In this document: piece by piece, positions 24,112 through 35,419 of the stretch
Layout: the number at the start of each line of letters is the position of its first letter
Position numbering within the stretch: the stretch's first letter is position 1
NCBI GenBank assembly: GCA_030704615.1
Contig: CM060733.1
Span: forward strand, 51,088,001 to 51,152,000
Direction: 5' to 3'
DNA length: 64,000 nt
Source: Takakia lepidozioides
Lineage: Eukaryota > Streptophyta > Takakiopsida > Takakiales > Takakiaceae
The notes under the pieces: model-generated
What the model was told of the DNA's origin: nothing
Seen by the model: only the letters and a program-made list of their open reading frames with translations
Database searches by the model: none
Position numbers and translations under genes: made by a program

Positions 24112-24564
24112 ATGGCATCTGTCAAAGTCAAGGGAATGGAAGGTAGCACTGACCAAGCTCACGTCTACTTCAGTATCCCCTGTGAAGCTTGTGGAGTTGG
24201 GCGATGTAACTTTCTTAACGGGGATGAGATGACTTTCGCATTGAGGCTATCCTTTACCTCCGGCACGCAGATTCTCAACGACAAGCTGGACGATGTGGCA
24301 GATCCCACTCACATCTGCAGGAGTATCCCACGTGAAGAGTGCGGAGCGAACTGGATCGACTGGCAGCACATGCCAACTGACCTGCAGTTTTGTGCTTATG
24401 TTTTTTCTATAGTGTGTGTCAATCTAAATGTTTGTTTCACAGCAAGTTCATCAGTTGTCATTGTCGCCAACGAGAAACCGGAGGGTGTCACTGCTCCAGA
24501 CTCAGGTCACCGCTGCACAGAACTCCCCTGCAAAGAGTGCGAAGCTCATAAGCGATGGCCATAG
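24112..24564 (+). CDS. Small Cys-rich ORF, copy B (150 aa)
   Basis: I do not recognise this protein. It starts MASVKVKGMEG, then has CEACGVGRCNFLNG, a FALRLSF segment, HICRSIPREECGANW (a second Cys pair), a hydrophobic FCAYVFSIVCVNLNVC stretch, and the same C-terminal cluster as copy A (HRCTELPCKECEAHK). The two similar IP(C/R)E-C-G segments suggest an internal repeat. The hydrophobic stretch (24390-24445) starts after TTTTGTG and ends TTTCACAG, so it may be a short intron rather than protein. tatttataagc at 24060-24070 is a possible TATA box about 45 bases upstream. Copy A lacks 24252-24452. Confidence 0.45.
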   Translation: MASVKVKGMEGSTDQAHVYFSIPCEACGVGRCNFLNGDEMTFALRLSFTSGTQILNDKLDDVADPTHICRSIPREECGANWIDWQHMPTDLQFCAYVFSIVCVNLNVCFTASSSVVIVANEKPEGVTAPDSGHRCTELPCKECEAHKRWP

Positions 24565-25857
24565 TCTTTACAAATATTGCTACTTGCAAACCCATAAGTA
24601 GCTACGAGTACTAGACCTTCACTCTGAGTCAGAAACCCTGAAACGAAATAGGGGACTCGGTGGGGTAGCAATGCTAACGGGAGTGGTTTATTCACGAGGC
24701 TGGCCCATTGGCCTGACGAAGTTGGAGGTCGACTTCAGCCCGCATATTAGACGTAGCCTTGAGCATTTAGTTTTTCTTCAGGGATCACATGTGCTCTGGC
24801 TTATTTAAAAGTTTTCCTCTGCGTAGGACACTTTCAGTACTAAGAAGTCTAGCGTTATGCTGCTGCATATTACTGGGATGACGTACACTTCTAGTACATG
24901 TACCGGCCGAGAACAAACCTAGAGAGCTCGATATGATAGCCGGCTAGTAGAGAGTGATGTAGATCGCGCGATGCTGCCGATCAGATGCATCCCGGTATGA
25001 TCTTGCCAGCCGAGAGGAGAATCAAGACTTGTAAGGTGCGATGCTTGATTGAGCATGGTGTTCTGAAATTCAAAGAGACATTAGAGACCAAGCTAGACGA
25101 GTATTTGTACACTTAAGGCCGCAACTTATTGACGTGATCAGATCACAGCTCTCATTGGAATGTTGTGAGGGGTACCAGCATCAATTTATGCACCCCTGCA
25201 CCTAGTGCAGCTGGTCAGTCGCTTCCAGCGATAACACAGAGGAATATGATGATCAAGTCCGCGGGCAAGCCCGAGCCTAGGCCGATCAGATCAAGCCAAC
25301 TACATTGTTTGAAAGATCTGAGTCCGATTCATGCATATTTGAGTCTAGAGAAAATCACCAAGGGACTTCAACATACTTAGCAGCTATGAAGATCACTATT
25401 CATAAGATTGACGGCTGTCCCCCCCAAACTGCGCGCCTCCATCTCAACCTGTCTGTTCTCTAGTACCAGCCATATCTACGCTGGGTAATCGCCAATTGGT
25501 AGAATCGAGTGGCAGAAGTTGATAGTCTTACATCTAAAAGTGTGCAAACTGATCACAACGTTCGCCCCAGACTTACTCCTACGAAGGCGGTCGATTTCCC
25601 CGACTGCGGCGGTTATTACTTGTTACCACTGACCACAAAACTCTTCGGGCCATACCGATATATGCGATGCCTGGCCTTCTGAGATGATATGCTTACTAAC
25701 TAAAGTGATTTTAAATTTGTTCCCAAATGTTTTCCCTCTAGTCGCTGGAGTATTATAGTAACTCTTCCAACGAGCATGGAAAGGGGGGGAATACATTCTG
25801 TTGATGGTACCGAGAAAGTTCCCTACAGACCTGGCCTTGATGCAGTCAAAATGACAG

Positions 25858-26094
25858 GTGCCCGCAAAATTGAAGCATGAGGATCAGGGCAGCAAATTGA
25901 AGGCCTTCATTGAACATTTTTCCCATCAAAGGCTATCCCGCATGGCAGGAAGAACCGGTCCTTTCATCAAGCTCGTGCCAGTGTTGTGGAAGAACACGAA
26001 GAATGCTTATCATACCCGCCTTAATCAGGATGTTCTAGATGCAGCATGCATGTTTATCTCTCTAAATGCTCCAGCTATCAAAATTATGGGTTGA
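25858..26094 (+). other. Exon-like ORF of unknown family
   Basis: The frame from 25858 encodes 78 residues with ordinary protein-like composition (FIEHFSHQRL, LVPVLWKNTKNAYH, QDVLDAACMFISLNAPA). The counterpart in copy A (15900-16225) is broken by an extra ~75 bp and single-base changes. I cannot name the family. It could be an exon of a larger lost gene. Confidence 0.3.
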
Positions 26095-26100
26095 CTGTAA

Positions 26101-26880
26101 TACTGCATTTTCTGGGGATTTGTGAGCTTACGGCTCCTGTTCTGATCAGAATCTCGCAACACTGGCATCGCAGAGTACGCCCTTCAGCCATGGCCCAAAC
26201 ACATGTTACTGGGTCCTCTCTAATAACCAACCTCTTTCGGAGAGGGCACCAAGTTCAAGGCGGACAGGGGAGATCTCCACCCATTGAAATATCCTGAGGC
26301 TGGGGATGCTGCGAACCCCCAAATATGACGTGAGGAAGACTTTTCAGATTTGCTTATGATCCCCAGAGGCTGCAATGCTACAGATCTAATGACACATACC
26401 AATAGAAATAATGCTGGCGGGACCCATCGAGACCGCAATGGCGATACGACGGCAGTCGCTGGTGGGGACGCGGAATGGGCGTCAAGCCGCTGGCACCATC
26501 TCCTCTTTCTACTTCAACCATACCACTGGGGGGGTTGCTATTCTGCCATCAGCCATCAGTCAGCAATCAATGTGACGTGGATGCATGAACACCAGCCACG
26601 TGGACATCAATAAATGTTTCTCGGGCTGCCCGAATTTGTGCTTGGATTCATGATAGACATTAATTAATGCAGAATGACACGGTATTGTCCCGAAATACCA
26701 CTTTTGGTTAGAGAAGGTGGAGAACTACTGGAAAACTGGAAAACTAAAAATATTTCTGCGATCTATAATCTTAGCGTCTGAAAGTATAAACCTACAGCAA
26801 ACATGGACTGTTAAAAAAAAGCATCACACATGTTATCAAATAATCTAGACAACACATCAAAAGGTTGACTACAAAATTCT
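26101..26880. other. No gene seen
   Basis: Unassigned intergenic sequence between duplication copy B and the minisatellite. Confidence 0.4.
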
Positions 26881-27300
26881 GGGGACACCACTTTCATTCG
26901 CCGAAGGTGGGCAAAAAAATCAGAAGGTCTAGAGGTCCACAATATAATCTTGGGGAGACGACCTTTTTTTGACAAAGGTAGGAAAAAGAAAAAAAAGTCC
27001 AAAAAATAATTTGGGGGCACCACCTCGTCCGAACAAGGTGAGCATAAAAATCAAAGATACAAATTTTTTTTTGGAGGAGACCACCTTCGTGGGGAATAAA
27101 AGTCAAAGATCCAAAAACAATTGGGCATAAATATCAAGGGTCAAAGACATTTTATGCGATAGACCACCTTTATTCGCTGAAAATGGGCATAAAAATCCAA
27201 AATATTGCTTTGTGGAGACCATGGTAATCTGCCGTAGGTGGGCATAGAAATCAGTAGGCCTAAGTCAATTTTGGGGCAGACCACCTCCATTTTTCATTTT
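26881..27300. repeat. Minisatellite, ~60-bp unit with an internal hairpin
   Basis: About seven diverged units begin near 26881, 26952, 27013, 27073, 27156, 27212 and 27273. Each has a form of GGGGAGACCACCTTCGTTC followed by CGAAGGTGGGCATAAAAATC. CCACCTTCG and CGAAGGTGG are complementary, so an intact unit can form a stem of about nine pairs. The unit at 26881 shows this best (CCACTTTC / CGAAGGTGG). Confidence 0.75.
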
Positions 27301-28248
27301 TCTTCCTTATACCTTCGTCCGTCGAACGTAATTTTTCTTGGGCAGGTTCGTTGAGCAACTTCAAATATTTCTGGTGACCTTCGTTGACCTTCGTCACTGG
27401 TGGATTTATGCTGATAACTGACAGAATAGGAGAACATAACTCTTATGCCCGGGTGAGTACTGGTATTGTCATGAACCCCCCACCAAAAAGAACACTCAAT
27501 ATCCCCATAGTACTTACCCATACCCTCTCAAAGGCGAAACCAACTTGTTGTTTCTTCCTTAAACCAAATCTATTATCATTAATGCTTACATCAAACTTGA
27601 GCTCTTGACGTACAATGGAATGCTACTATGACTCTTCTGCCCAATACAAAGCGTCAGCTAGATTCTACATGGCCTCGATGGTGACCTTGGCTTGCTGGGG
27701 TGGGACTAGGATGACAAACTTTTACCGTGCTCTACTCAGACCATATCTATCTTCTACCAACATTAATCTATCCATCAAATATAACAGGCCACTGGGTGAA
27801 ACTCATGCACGTAGGGCAACCTTCTAACCACATCAAGGCCGCTACTAACAAGAGAGTAAATGAGTCAAAATACTGATATGTAGTGTACCCCTTTTTGTTT
27901 GTGCTAAATTTTTTCAAGCCCGGATCAATAATAAAGACGACAATCTTTTAGCAGTAACCAGATTCAGTATTACTCATGTCAAGGAATACAATGCTGACTC
28001 TACTAGTATACCAACTGATTGCTGTTACTTCACATGTCCAACCACATGCTCAACAATTTCCAAGCTCCATGTGAAATATGCTAAGATTTCACAGAACAAC
28101 ATAAATTTAAATTTAAAATAATAATAATAATAATAATGTGTGATAACGTCACGACCAGGCTACGTACTTGCTACAACTAACTAGTACCTCGTTGGCGGAT
28201 CGAAATGAGTGTCTTGTGGTTGGTTACAAGTGACTAGTGGGTGACTAG
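27301..28248. other. No gene seen
   Basis: An AT-rich stretch with a (TAA)n tract at about 28117-28136. No supported feature. Confidence 0.4.
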
Positions 28249-29283
28249 TTACTCTGCCAAGAAGACTGTCCAAATGTTGATCTCATCCAAAACTCCCACT
28301 CTACGGATGGGACAATATTCTTGAGCTGAAATCTTCACACAGAAGTAAGGCCAAGGAGTCCACACGCACTGGAACTTATCGGTGGGTACAGGTTTGGTAA
28401 GCACATCGGCAATTTGGTCCTCAGTATGAATATATGTGACATGCTTTTCACGAATGATATGAAAAGCAACGTCAATATGCTTGGTCCTACGATGAAACTC
28501 AAGATTCTTCACAAGTTGAATATTGCAAGATTGGTTGTCACTTAGCAAACTGGTTGGCTCATGTTGGGGATAACCAATGTTGCTCAGCAAGCGACGATGC
28601 CACACAATTATCTCCTTGGTGGCAAGAGCTCCAGCAATATATTCGGATTTTGTTATACTGCTGGATGTGCAGGGTTGCTTTCGACTAGCCCAGGCAACAG
28701 GTCAGCTGTTAAGGAAGAACACCACTCCCGATCAAGACTCCCCGTCATCAATATCCGTAGCATAGTAACCAGAGTGGTTCTGAACAACTTTGGTGCCCAT
28801 CTTCACAACTCTAAGTTCTGAAAATAGGTTCTGACCCAAGCCTGGAACATACAACACATTCATCATCTGGCTTTCATACCAAATGCCATTGGCAAAAACC
28901 TCAATGTCAATAGTCCCTACACCATGTACCTCGAGCTTGATGCCTCCCACTCCTTCAATAAACTCTCAACGACCAGAAATGCTCTCAAAGTGTGTAAACC
29001 AATCTCATCTCATGGTCATGTGTTGCGTGCGTCCAAAGTCTGCTATCAATATGTTCATGTTGTTTTCCTTTGCGTGATTCACTGAGGCCATCCACGCCTT
29101 GTAGGTCGATGTAGTTGTCTTGGTTTCAGATTTCACACCCTTATCGCCTTTGGCATTCTTTGTCTTGGCCTTGGGCTCATTTGGCACTCTCTGGCCCAAC
29201 GGTTCCCTACAATTGAAGCATGTGGTGCTTTCTTTCTCCTTCTGAATGGCATCTCGACTATCTTTTCTTTGTTCCGGAGTCAA
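28249..29283 (-). pseudogene. Ty1/copia gag-pol fragment with internal deletion
   Basis: Read leftwards, a degenerate zinc knuckle (CFNCREPLGQ, near 29215) is followed by the protease region. Its active-site Asp is followed by F-G-R where the family has S-G-A (near 29040). The strand region FANGIWYESQMMNVLYVPGL follows. The sequence then jumps into the end of RNase H (SEYIAGALATKE near 28640, SLLSDNQSCN near 28540, FHRRTKHIDVAFHIIREKH near 28490, IADVLTKPVP near 28400). Integrase and RT are missing, so several kilobases were deleted between about 28735 and 28750. No LTRs were recognised. Confidence 0.82.
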
Positions 29284-29384
29284 TGAAGGTCGACTCGATG
29301 TCGTGCCAGACTGCTACCCTCTGTTCTTCGCTGCAACAAATGCTTTGTTGCTCTTTGACTCTTTTGCTTCTTCATTCTCTCGAC

Positions 29385-29830
29385 CTTCCTCAGTTAGCAA
29401 TCGAGAGGTTAAAGACGTACATGCGTAGGGTGGACGTGCAAGATCAGCTGAGGGGAGCCTATAGCATGCAGCTCAAAACCATGAAGTGGTGGCACAGGGT
29501 TTTTTTCTTTCTTCTGGATACCACCATGGTCAATATCTACATTTGCATGTATCCTTGACGAAGGCCATGGGCGTGAGAACAATGACCCACCTCGTAGGCA
29601 TTTCACTGCCAATCTATTTTGCTCGACTAAGAAATTCATCTCATTCTCGGAGAATGACCTTGCATTTGACCTTGCACAGACAAAACACAACGACACAAAA
29701 ATAGAGAGAGTCGGGGAGGCATTGCGAAACCTGGATTGAGCGACATGATTCCCGCCAAAGCCAAGGCAATAGAGGCTATTGAGCATAGGGTCCCATGGCT
29801 TGGAAGCGAGCTAGCCTAGCAGGAATTCCT
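29385..29830 (+). pseudogene. piggyBac-type transposase fragment
   Basis: The segment YMRRVDVQDQLRGAY ... KWWHRVFFFLLD (29413-29525) matches the C-terminal part of the DDE_Tnp_1_7 (piggyBac) transposase, where the third Asp sits in the GVDKADQ-like motif. Downstream the frame decays, though REIHLI-like and EHRVPWL words persist to about 29800. The upstream catalytic core is absent. It overlaps the right end of the copia fragment's neighbourhood in the opposite orientation. Confidence 0.65.
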
Positions 29831-30311
29831 CTCCCTCCACAGCGCAACAAGCGAGGTCTCAGTGCAGCGCCTCGCATGCTCAGCCCGCCGCCATCGACAA
29901 CCAGCATGTAGCCCAGCACATACCACGTTGGATGTGGTTGTGGGTTCAAACCACGGTCTGGTGTGTCATGAAGGTGTCCACCTTCCTAGGTGAAGACAAT
30001 AGAAGTGACTCCAAGTTACGCTTCCTTCAGGAGGCGTCATACTTTACTTTTTGCCCGCCATCTTCACACGCCGGATGAATGTTCTGCCATTGGACGAAAC
30101 ATCAACATCCGTCCAATGGATCATCCGCTAGGTACGTAGGAGTTAGCAAAAGGTAAATAAAACATATTTTCACCTCACTGGCTCACTGGTGTGCGTGACC
30201 CCCTCGATCCTTGGCTTGCATGCCGGGGAGATGGTGATGTTGCATTTGTGCTCTGTCTTTGTGGGGCCGCTAAGATTGCGTCTCTCATGCGACTGATGAA
30301 GTGGAAGAGGG
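29831..30311. other. No gene seen; B-box-like word
   Basis: tgggttcaaaccacgg near 29941 resembles a Pol III B box, with a weak gtagcccagca A-box candidate 40 bases upstream. It is too weak to call. Confidence 0.3.
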
Positions 30312-30916
30312 ATGACACAAGTGACACTTCTGGATTTGAAGCACAATACCGGAAGATATGGATCGGAGGAAGAGAATAAGGGGGATATCTTGACAGACGG
30401 GACGAGCCACCGGAAAAGGAGGTTGAGTGTAAGGAGGTTGAGTGTGGATTTTGGTGTGGAGGCAGCAGCTAAGAAGAGGCAAAAAGATGCAAGGAGATTC
30501 AGTGAATCCGCTCAGATAAAGGAGGAGAGTGCGCAATTCTTTGAGCATGCTAAAGTTGATTTTAGTGTAACAGAGGTCCTACGCGATCGGAAGAGGAAGT
30601 GGGAGGGCGGGGATTTGGGGGAAGAGGATGAGAATTTGGGAGACGAGGGTGGTGTAGGAGGCGCAGCCAACGCAGATAATTTAAGAAGATTAGGTTCTGA
30701 TTTATCTGGAATTGTCGAAGGAGGGAATGATGCGCTTGGAGCGCAAGATGTAGAAGGCGGCAAGCAGGAAGTACAGAAAGACAGGAGTAATCAGGTTAGA
30801 GATAGACCCAGGAAGAGGGGCAAGAGAAACGTGAAGACGGATGACACCGTAGGTTTGAGCGATATCAATGGATCTTGGGCAAACTCTCTCTCAGGTTCTC
30901 ACTTGGTAAGCCGCGG
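30312..30916 (+). CDS. Basic/acidic low-complexity protein fragment, unknown
   Basis: The open frame starts MTQVTLLDLKHN. It has a short tandem repeat (RRLSV twice near 30410), Lys/Arg-rich segments (AAAKKRQKDARR and DRPRKRGKRNVK, possible nuclear localisation signals) and an acidic Gly-rich centre (EEDENLGDEGG). A candidate splice donor, TTG|GTAAGC, lies at 30906-30911. After it the frame changes to hydrophobic, intron-like sequence. I cannot identify the family or find the following exon. The long, unbroken, skewed composition makes a real exon plausible. Confidence 0.4.
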
Positions 30917-31046
30917 GCTTCTTTGTTGCTGGTTGTCTTTCATATCGTGTTGCAAACTTCGCATCTTCAGTTGTAAGTATTCAATTTTCTTGGGGGGGCA
31001 GGAAGGTGGAGGACTGGAATACAATGCTGACTCGGATGTGGCATAG

Positions 31047-31910
31047 CTCCTACAGAGTACTAACCCTTCTCAAGCGCAGGTTTAAGAGGGGTTTAGCGAG
31101 GCCACAGAAAGCAGGTGCGTCCTAGCCTGTGGAGAGAGCACCAACTTACAGCTCTCTATAATTTGCAAAAGGATCTGACAAATGAGACCTAGATGTTTTT
31201 GGGGGGGGACAACTGATCCCCGGGCAATCCATAGAGCAAGGTTTGGTAAGGAAGGGGAGTGATGGCTGGAGGGTGGTTCTGTAAGGTCATGTGCAGGACT
31301 TGATGGTGAGTTTGAAGCAACTCGCCATGGAGCGTCTTCATAGCACAGGAGAAAATGCCCTTGCTGGCCTCCTCACTCCCACAGCTCTACTCACTATCAG
31401 TGAGTGTCATCAACTCCTTCAATGTACATTGAAAGCAGTTCTTTTTCTTGGTTGACTTTTCCAGAGTGAAATGACTTTTGAGTTATGTGTTGTGGGATGG
31501 ACCAGGTGTGATATTGCAAGAGTTTGTCAGGGACCGAATGCAGACATCCTGTCCTTCCTTGCAGGTAGATGAACCTCCCGGTGAAGTCCCCTCCCAAAAG
31601 TGAGGTGAACGGGCATTCGATTGGGCAATGCTTACACCCAAGGAAAATCCGACTGAAGAGGATGGTGCGTCGGGTCTCAATTCCAAAGAACACACTTCGA
31701 GAGTGTTAAGTCTTCTGTTTCACAGAGCTAGTATGGAAAACTGGAGCTCAAATTGTCTGCTCACACAGTTGCAACAAAGGTGTTCCTGGGCAAATTTCAC
31801 AGCAGAATATAGGGAGGCAGTCACTGAGAGAAAGCACGAGGGAGGGAGGGAGGGAGGGAGGGAGGGAGGGCCTCATGCAGATAAGCTGCCAAGCATAATG
31901 GAAGACCTCA
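31047..31910. other. Probable intron or intergenic; (GGGA)n tract
   Basis: No convincing exon. A GGGAGGGA tract lies at 31839-31870. Confidence 0.4.
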
Positions 31911-31982
31911 GTGAGAGATGAGAAAGAAAGAAAGATGCTGCATAACGTCCGCATGGGCACCAGAGAACAGAAGGCCTCACGT

Positions 31983-32945
31983 GAGGGTCCTATTTGCAAT
32001 GAGTTTGCAGAGAGAGCCTCTGTATGGGGTTCTCTTGAAACTTGTGGTAAGTGGCAATGGGGGACCTGTGGCATTCGGTCAAGCTACCCATCAAATGCAT
32101 CAGCAGATGGGTCATTACAAGCAGTGGAGATTGATGGATGTTGGTGGCTAGCATACATGGAGACATTGAAGACCCTTGACGGAGAATTTCAAGGATACAA
32201 GTGAATGGAAAGTGGAGAAGGTGGTGAAAATGGCAAGACAAGATATTGTCACCTCTCTGGGCTGGGTTCTGCCGCGGGATCTGCTCCAGTCTTTTGGTAG
32301 CATGTTCAATATGAGCTATAGAGGGGCCCAGACATACATAGATAAAAATTCTCCTTCTGGAGACAAAGACAGTGATGATCTGCTGCACGTGCTAAAATTT
32401 CTTCCTTTCAACCAAGACATCACAGCAGCAGGGGGAAACAATATGAGGGAAACCTTTCTTTTGTGCGCAACTTAGACTGCTGGATGGGCAATTTAAGAAC
32501 CACTGGGTAGCCACATTTGGCACCTTGAGGGTGGAGCTAGAGAGATACCACCAAGCTCAAAAAGGGTCGAGAGAGATTCTGCCAGTATTTGTGATGACAG
32601 ACCTTCCATCAAGGAACTGGACAGGAACATTCCTTCAGCAGATGGTGGATGCTAAGACCTTGTATCGTGTCCTAGCACTTGATGGGAGCGACAATATTTT
32701 GCAAGAGACTGCCAGAAAGCTTCGAAGTTGGGAATATGCATTCAGGTCAGGCTATGTACCTGGAGGGCTGGAAGGGTCCAGGGTGCCATCAATGGAGCCG
32801 TTAACAGAGATATCAGACATCTTTCTCTATGTCGAAGAAATGGTCTGTAGTTGTGCATCTCTTGGGTTTGTAGGCACGAGTGGATCAACTGTCGCTGATA
32901 ATATAAAGGATCTGAGAATGGCCGATGTGGTACCCATGTTCGGTT
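31983..32945 (+). pseudogene. O-fucosyltransferase-family protein, C-terminal half, frameshifted
   Basis: Family signatures are in order: KMARQDIVTSLG (near 32230), FGSMFNMSYRGAQTYID (32292-32345), CAQLRLLDGQFKNHW (32466-32512), PVFVMTDLPSRNWTGTFL (32580-32634) and EEMVCSCASLGFVGTSGST (32835-32890). These match a plant O-fucosyltransferase-like (GT-B) family related to Arabidopsis At3g05320, as I remember it. Such proteins are Golgi glycosyltransferases, though this substrate is unknown. The frame shifts three times, each at a short homopolymer (GGG near 32260, TTTT near 32291, and GGGAAA near 32449), which would also fit uncorrected consensus errors. The N-terminal half (membrane anchor and first motif) was not found. 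The gene converges on the Mpv17-family gene. Confidence 0.75.
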
Positions 32946-33276
32946 AGTGCGAGCATTGATACTTGGCTATATGGCGAGCTTGGAAATCAAATCTCAAAGA
33001 GCAGAGCAGAGTAGGGCCCACTGTCAGTGCTAAGGCTTGCTCCAGTGGTATACTTTTGTGGAGATTGATTCTGGCCTCCTGGATTTCTTGCAGGAGCTTT
33101 TGGACCACCAATTTTCTGCATCACTTTCCAGAATTATTGAGAAATAATGTACTCATAAGATGTTTGCCGTGGCCTTTTGGACATAGACCCTGCACCCTGT
33201 TTGTGTGGGGCTCACTCCAGTAGTGGGACTTACCTTGATTATAAGAAATTAGAATGGTGTGGAAAGGAACTCAGAA

Positions 33277-35404
33277 TCAAGACATCTGAGCCTCAGCAGA
33301 AGCCACAGAAGGGGCACTCGCCTTGCCAGCCATGTATGTAAGGTAGATAGTCCAAAGGAAGGAGCAGCAATTACTGAAAAAAGGCTGTGCACCCCCCCAC
33401 CCCCCCCCCAACAATGATATCCAAGTGTCACCAACTAAACACACATTCGCCCTTGTGATACAATCTACGAATTGAAGGCATAGAATCTCAGATGTTGCCA
33501 TCATATTCCTATTAAGCCTAGTTATGCTTACTGCATAAACTGAGACTGGTGACACAAGCGGATTGAGGAAAAGGAAAGGCGAGAAAAAGGACCACAGATT
33601 GGCAGAGAAGGGGTGGGTAGGCTTTACCTGGAGGTGCACAGGGAGATAGCGATATGTGATGAAGTCACAGACAGGCCAGTACATCAGTCCATTTTTCAGA
33701 GTGGGAATCAGGTCCCGCTGCAGCCGCTGTGTTATCTGTGACCCTCTTTCACCTGGACACAAAATACCATGTTCATTTCCTAGGGGTCATTATAATGCGG
33801 ACATTTCAGAAACTTGCGCATATCTCGCTTCCTCTCTTCCATCTCACTCAAACAAACAGCAAAGTTGTCATCCCTTGCTGTCACACTTGTGTTGGAACCA
33901 GCTAGACTCTTGCAAAATTGGCTGTGAGTAGCTATGGCCACTTCACAAAGAAACCGCAGAGGGGATACATCTTCCTCTCCACCCTTTAGTGCGGGAATAT
34001 GCACAGGCTCTACAAAACTTGGAATCACAAAGCTCCTTCATTACCAAAAAATGTGGCGGCGGTAATCATACTGATATATCCAGCAGCCATGGGCATCATG
34101 GGCTCCACATCTATACTGTGGGACCCTAGTGCTAGCTATCAGGATTATGAATCTTTTGTGCAAGTCAACTGATCTCAAATTCCCGGATGGAAATGCTATC
34201 ATTTCAGAATGGGACCTTGAAATCTTCAATGAAAATTGCTTGTTATGATTCTGATATAAACAACTCAGTTTTGGGGTATGGACGATACTGTCGCAGCCAG
34301 CTCACAGTCTTGTGGTCAACAAGAGTAGAAAGCATCAGACATTGCCAAACAATGGCTGCTTCTGAAATCACCTTGGGCGTAAGAGTTGATGCTGAAAAAA
34401 GCAGCACAAAAGGCAGGTCCAAAAATAGCCTGCCCAAGTACCAGCTTCTTCAATGTACTCAATAAATCGCGCTTAGGAAGGAACCTTGCCACAGAATTGA
34501 ACCACAGGTGAAGCAAAGGTCCCGACATGAACAACCCCACTGCTAGCATGCGCAGTGACCTGGCTTTGTCCCACTCCACCTTCTGCTCCCCATCCTTTAC
34601 AGTAAGGGCAGCAAGACCCTGGTGGAATATCATCCGCCCACAGTTAACATAACAATCAACACAAACATTCCTGTCACAGACGGGCCTCCAAAAGACAGAA
34701 AACAGGATTGCGGCTTTTCATTGTATCCACCAAACATGGCAGGGCTCCACGTTCATAACTGCTAATCCATTGACAGATTGTTGCATTCTCTTTCAATGAT
34801 CAAGTGTGATCGTTCCGTGAAGAGAAGTTCGGAATAGACTTTTCAAATCCAACACACTGCGGATTATTGAGACAGGATGCATCTGTCGTTGCTGTCAGAT
34901 TCCTGCAATAAAGAGTACCCCACATCTAAGAGATACTCGTATCTACGCAGCCAAATTCCACCGCCCCGCCTACCCCTCCCTATCATATTTATATATTACC
35001 TGCGATGTGAGGTCAGAAGACACGTAGATAGTGCCTGCTGTCAAACTCTTGGTAGCTAGGGGATGCTGATCAAGCTTTCGAAGATACCACGCCACAAAGT
35101 TCAATTTGGAAGCAGGAGCTCCGGGAATCGCCGCCGATTCGGCAGAGCCACCAGGATTTCGAGAACCACTGATCAGCCTCCTCTGAACCCATCTGAAATA
35201 AGACGGAACACTCTTCACATTTTGTACTTCTACATCCACCAAAGACGCCTGTGGGGATCCTGCAGACCTGCTTGCCAGAAAATGCGACCGAGTGGCCTGT
35301 ACCCTAGGATTTGCAGTGGGAAATGCCTGTTCTTTGGACAGCACCTGCTGCAGAGATTCCTTGAGGGAGAGATGGCGGCCACTCCGCGCTGCCACTCTGA
35401 ACAT
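33277..35404 (-). CDS. Mpv17/PMP22-family membrane protein, four exons, 282 aa
   Basis: Exons (minus strand): 35404-35000, 34582-34372, 33752-33628 and 33384-33277. All introns are GT-AG and phases agree (0, 1, 0), giving 849 bp including a TGA stop. The Mpv17 domain begins at WYLRKLDQHPLATKS (exon 1 end). It continues with SGPLLHLWFNS and LGQAIFGP (exon 2), RDLIPTLKNGLMYWPVCDF (exon 3) and FLWTIYLTYMAG (exon 4). The family has four membrane segments and sits in mitochondrial, peroxisomal or plastid membranes. About 100 Arg/Ser-rich N-terminal residues here look like an organelle transit peptide (inference). The ATG at 35404 is the first in frame. The exon 2 acceptor (gcag at 34583) is chosen because it restores phase; another acceptor near 34670 is possible. 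No breaks are seen, so this is probably a live gene. Confidence 0.9.
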
Positions 35405-35419
35405 GCTGCCTGCCAACAC

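Larger units (their letters stand above)
21792..26100 (+). repeat. Segmental duplication, copy B
   Basis: Partner of 11998-16225. It keeps the empty hAT target ATCCCTAC (23042-23049), the longer Cys-rich ORF (24112-24564) and an uninterrupted version of the 25858-26094 frame, so it looks closer to the ancestral arrangement. It has its own insertion at about 22309-22922. Its left edge (21624-21800) matches 18223-18400. Confidence 0.88.
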
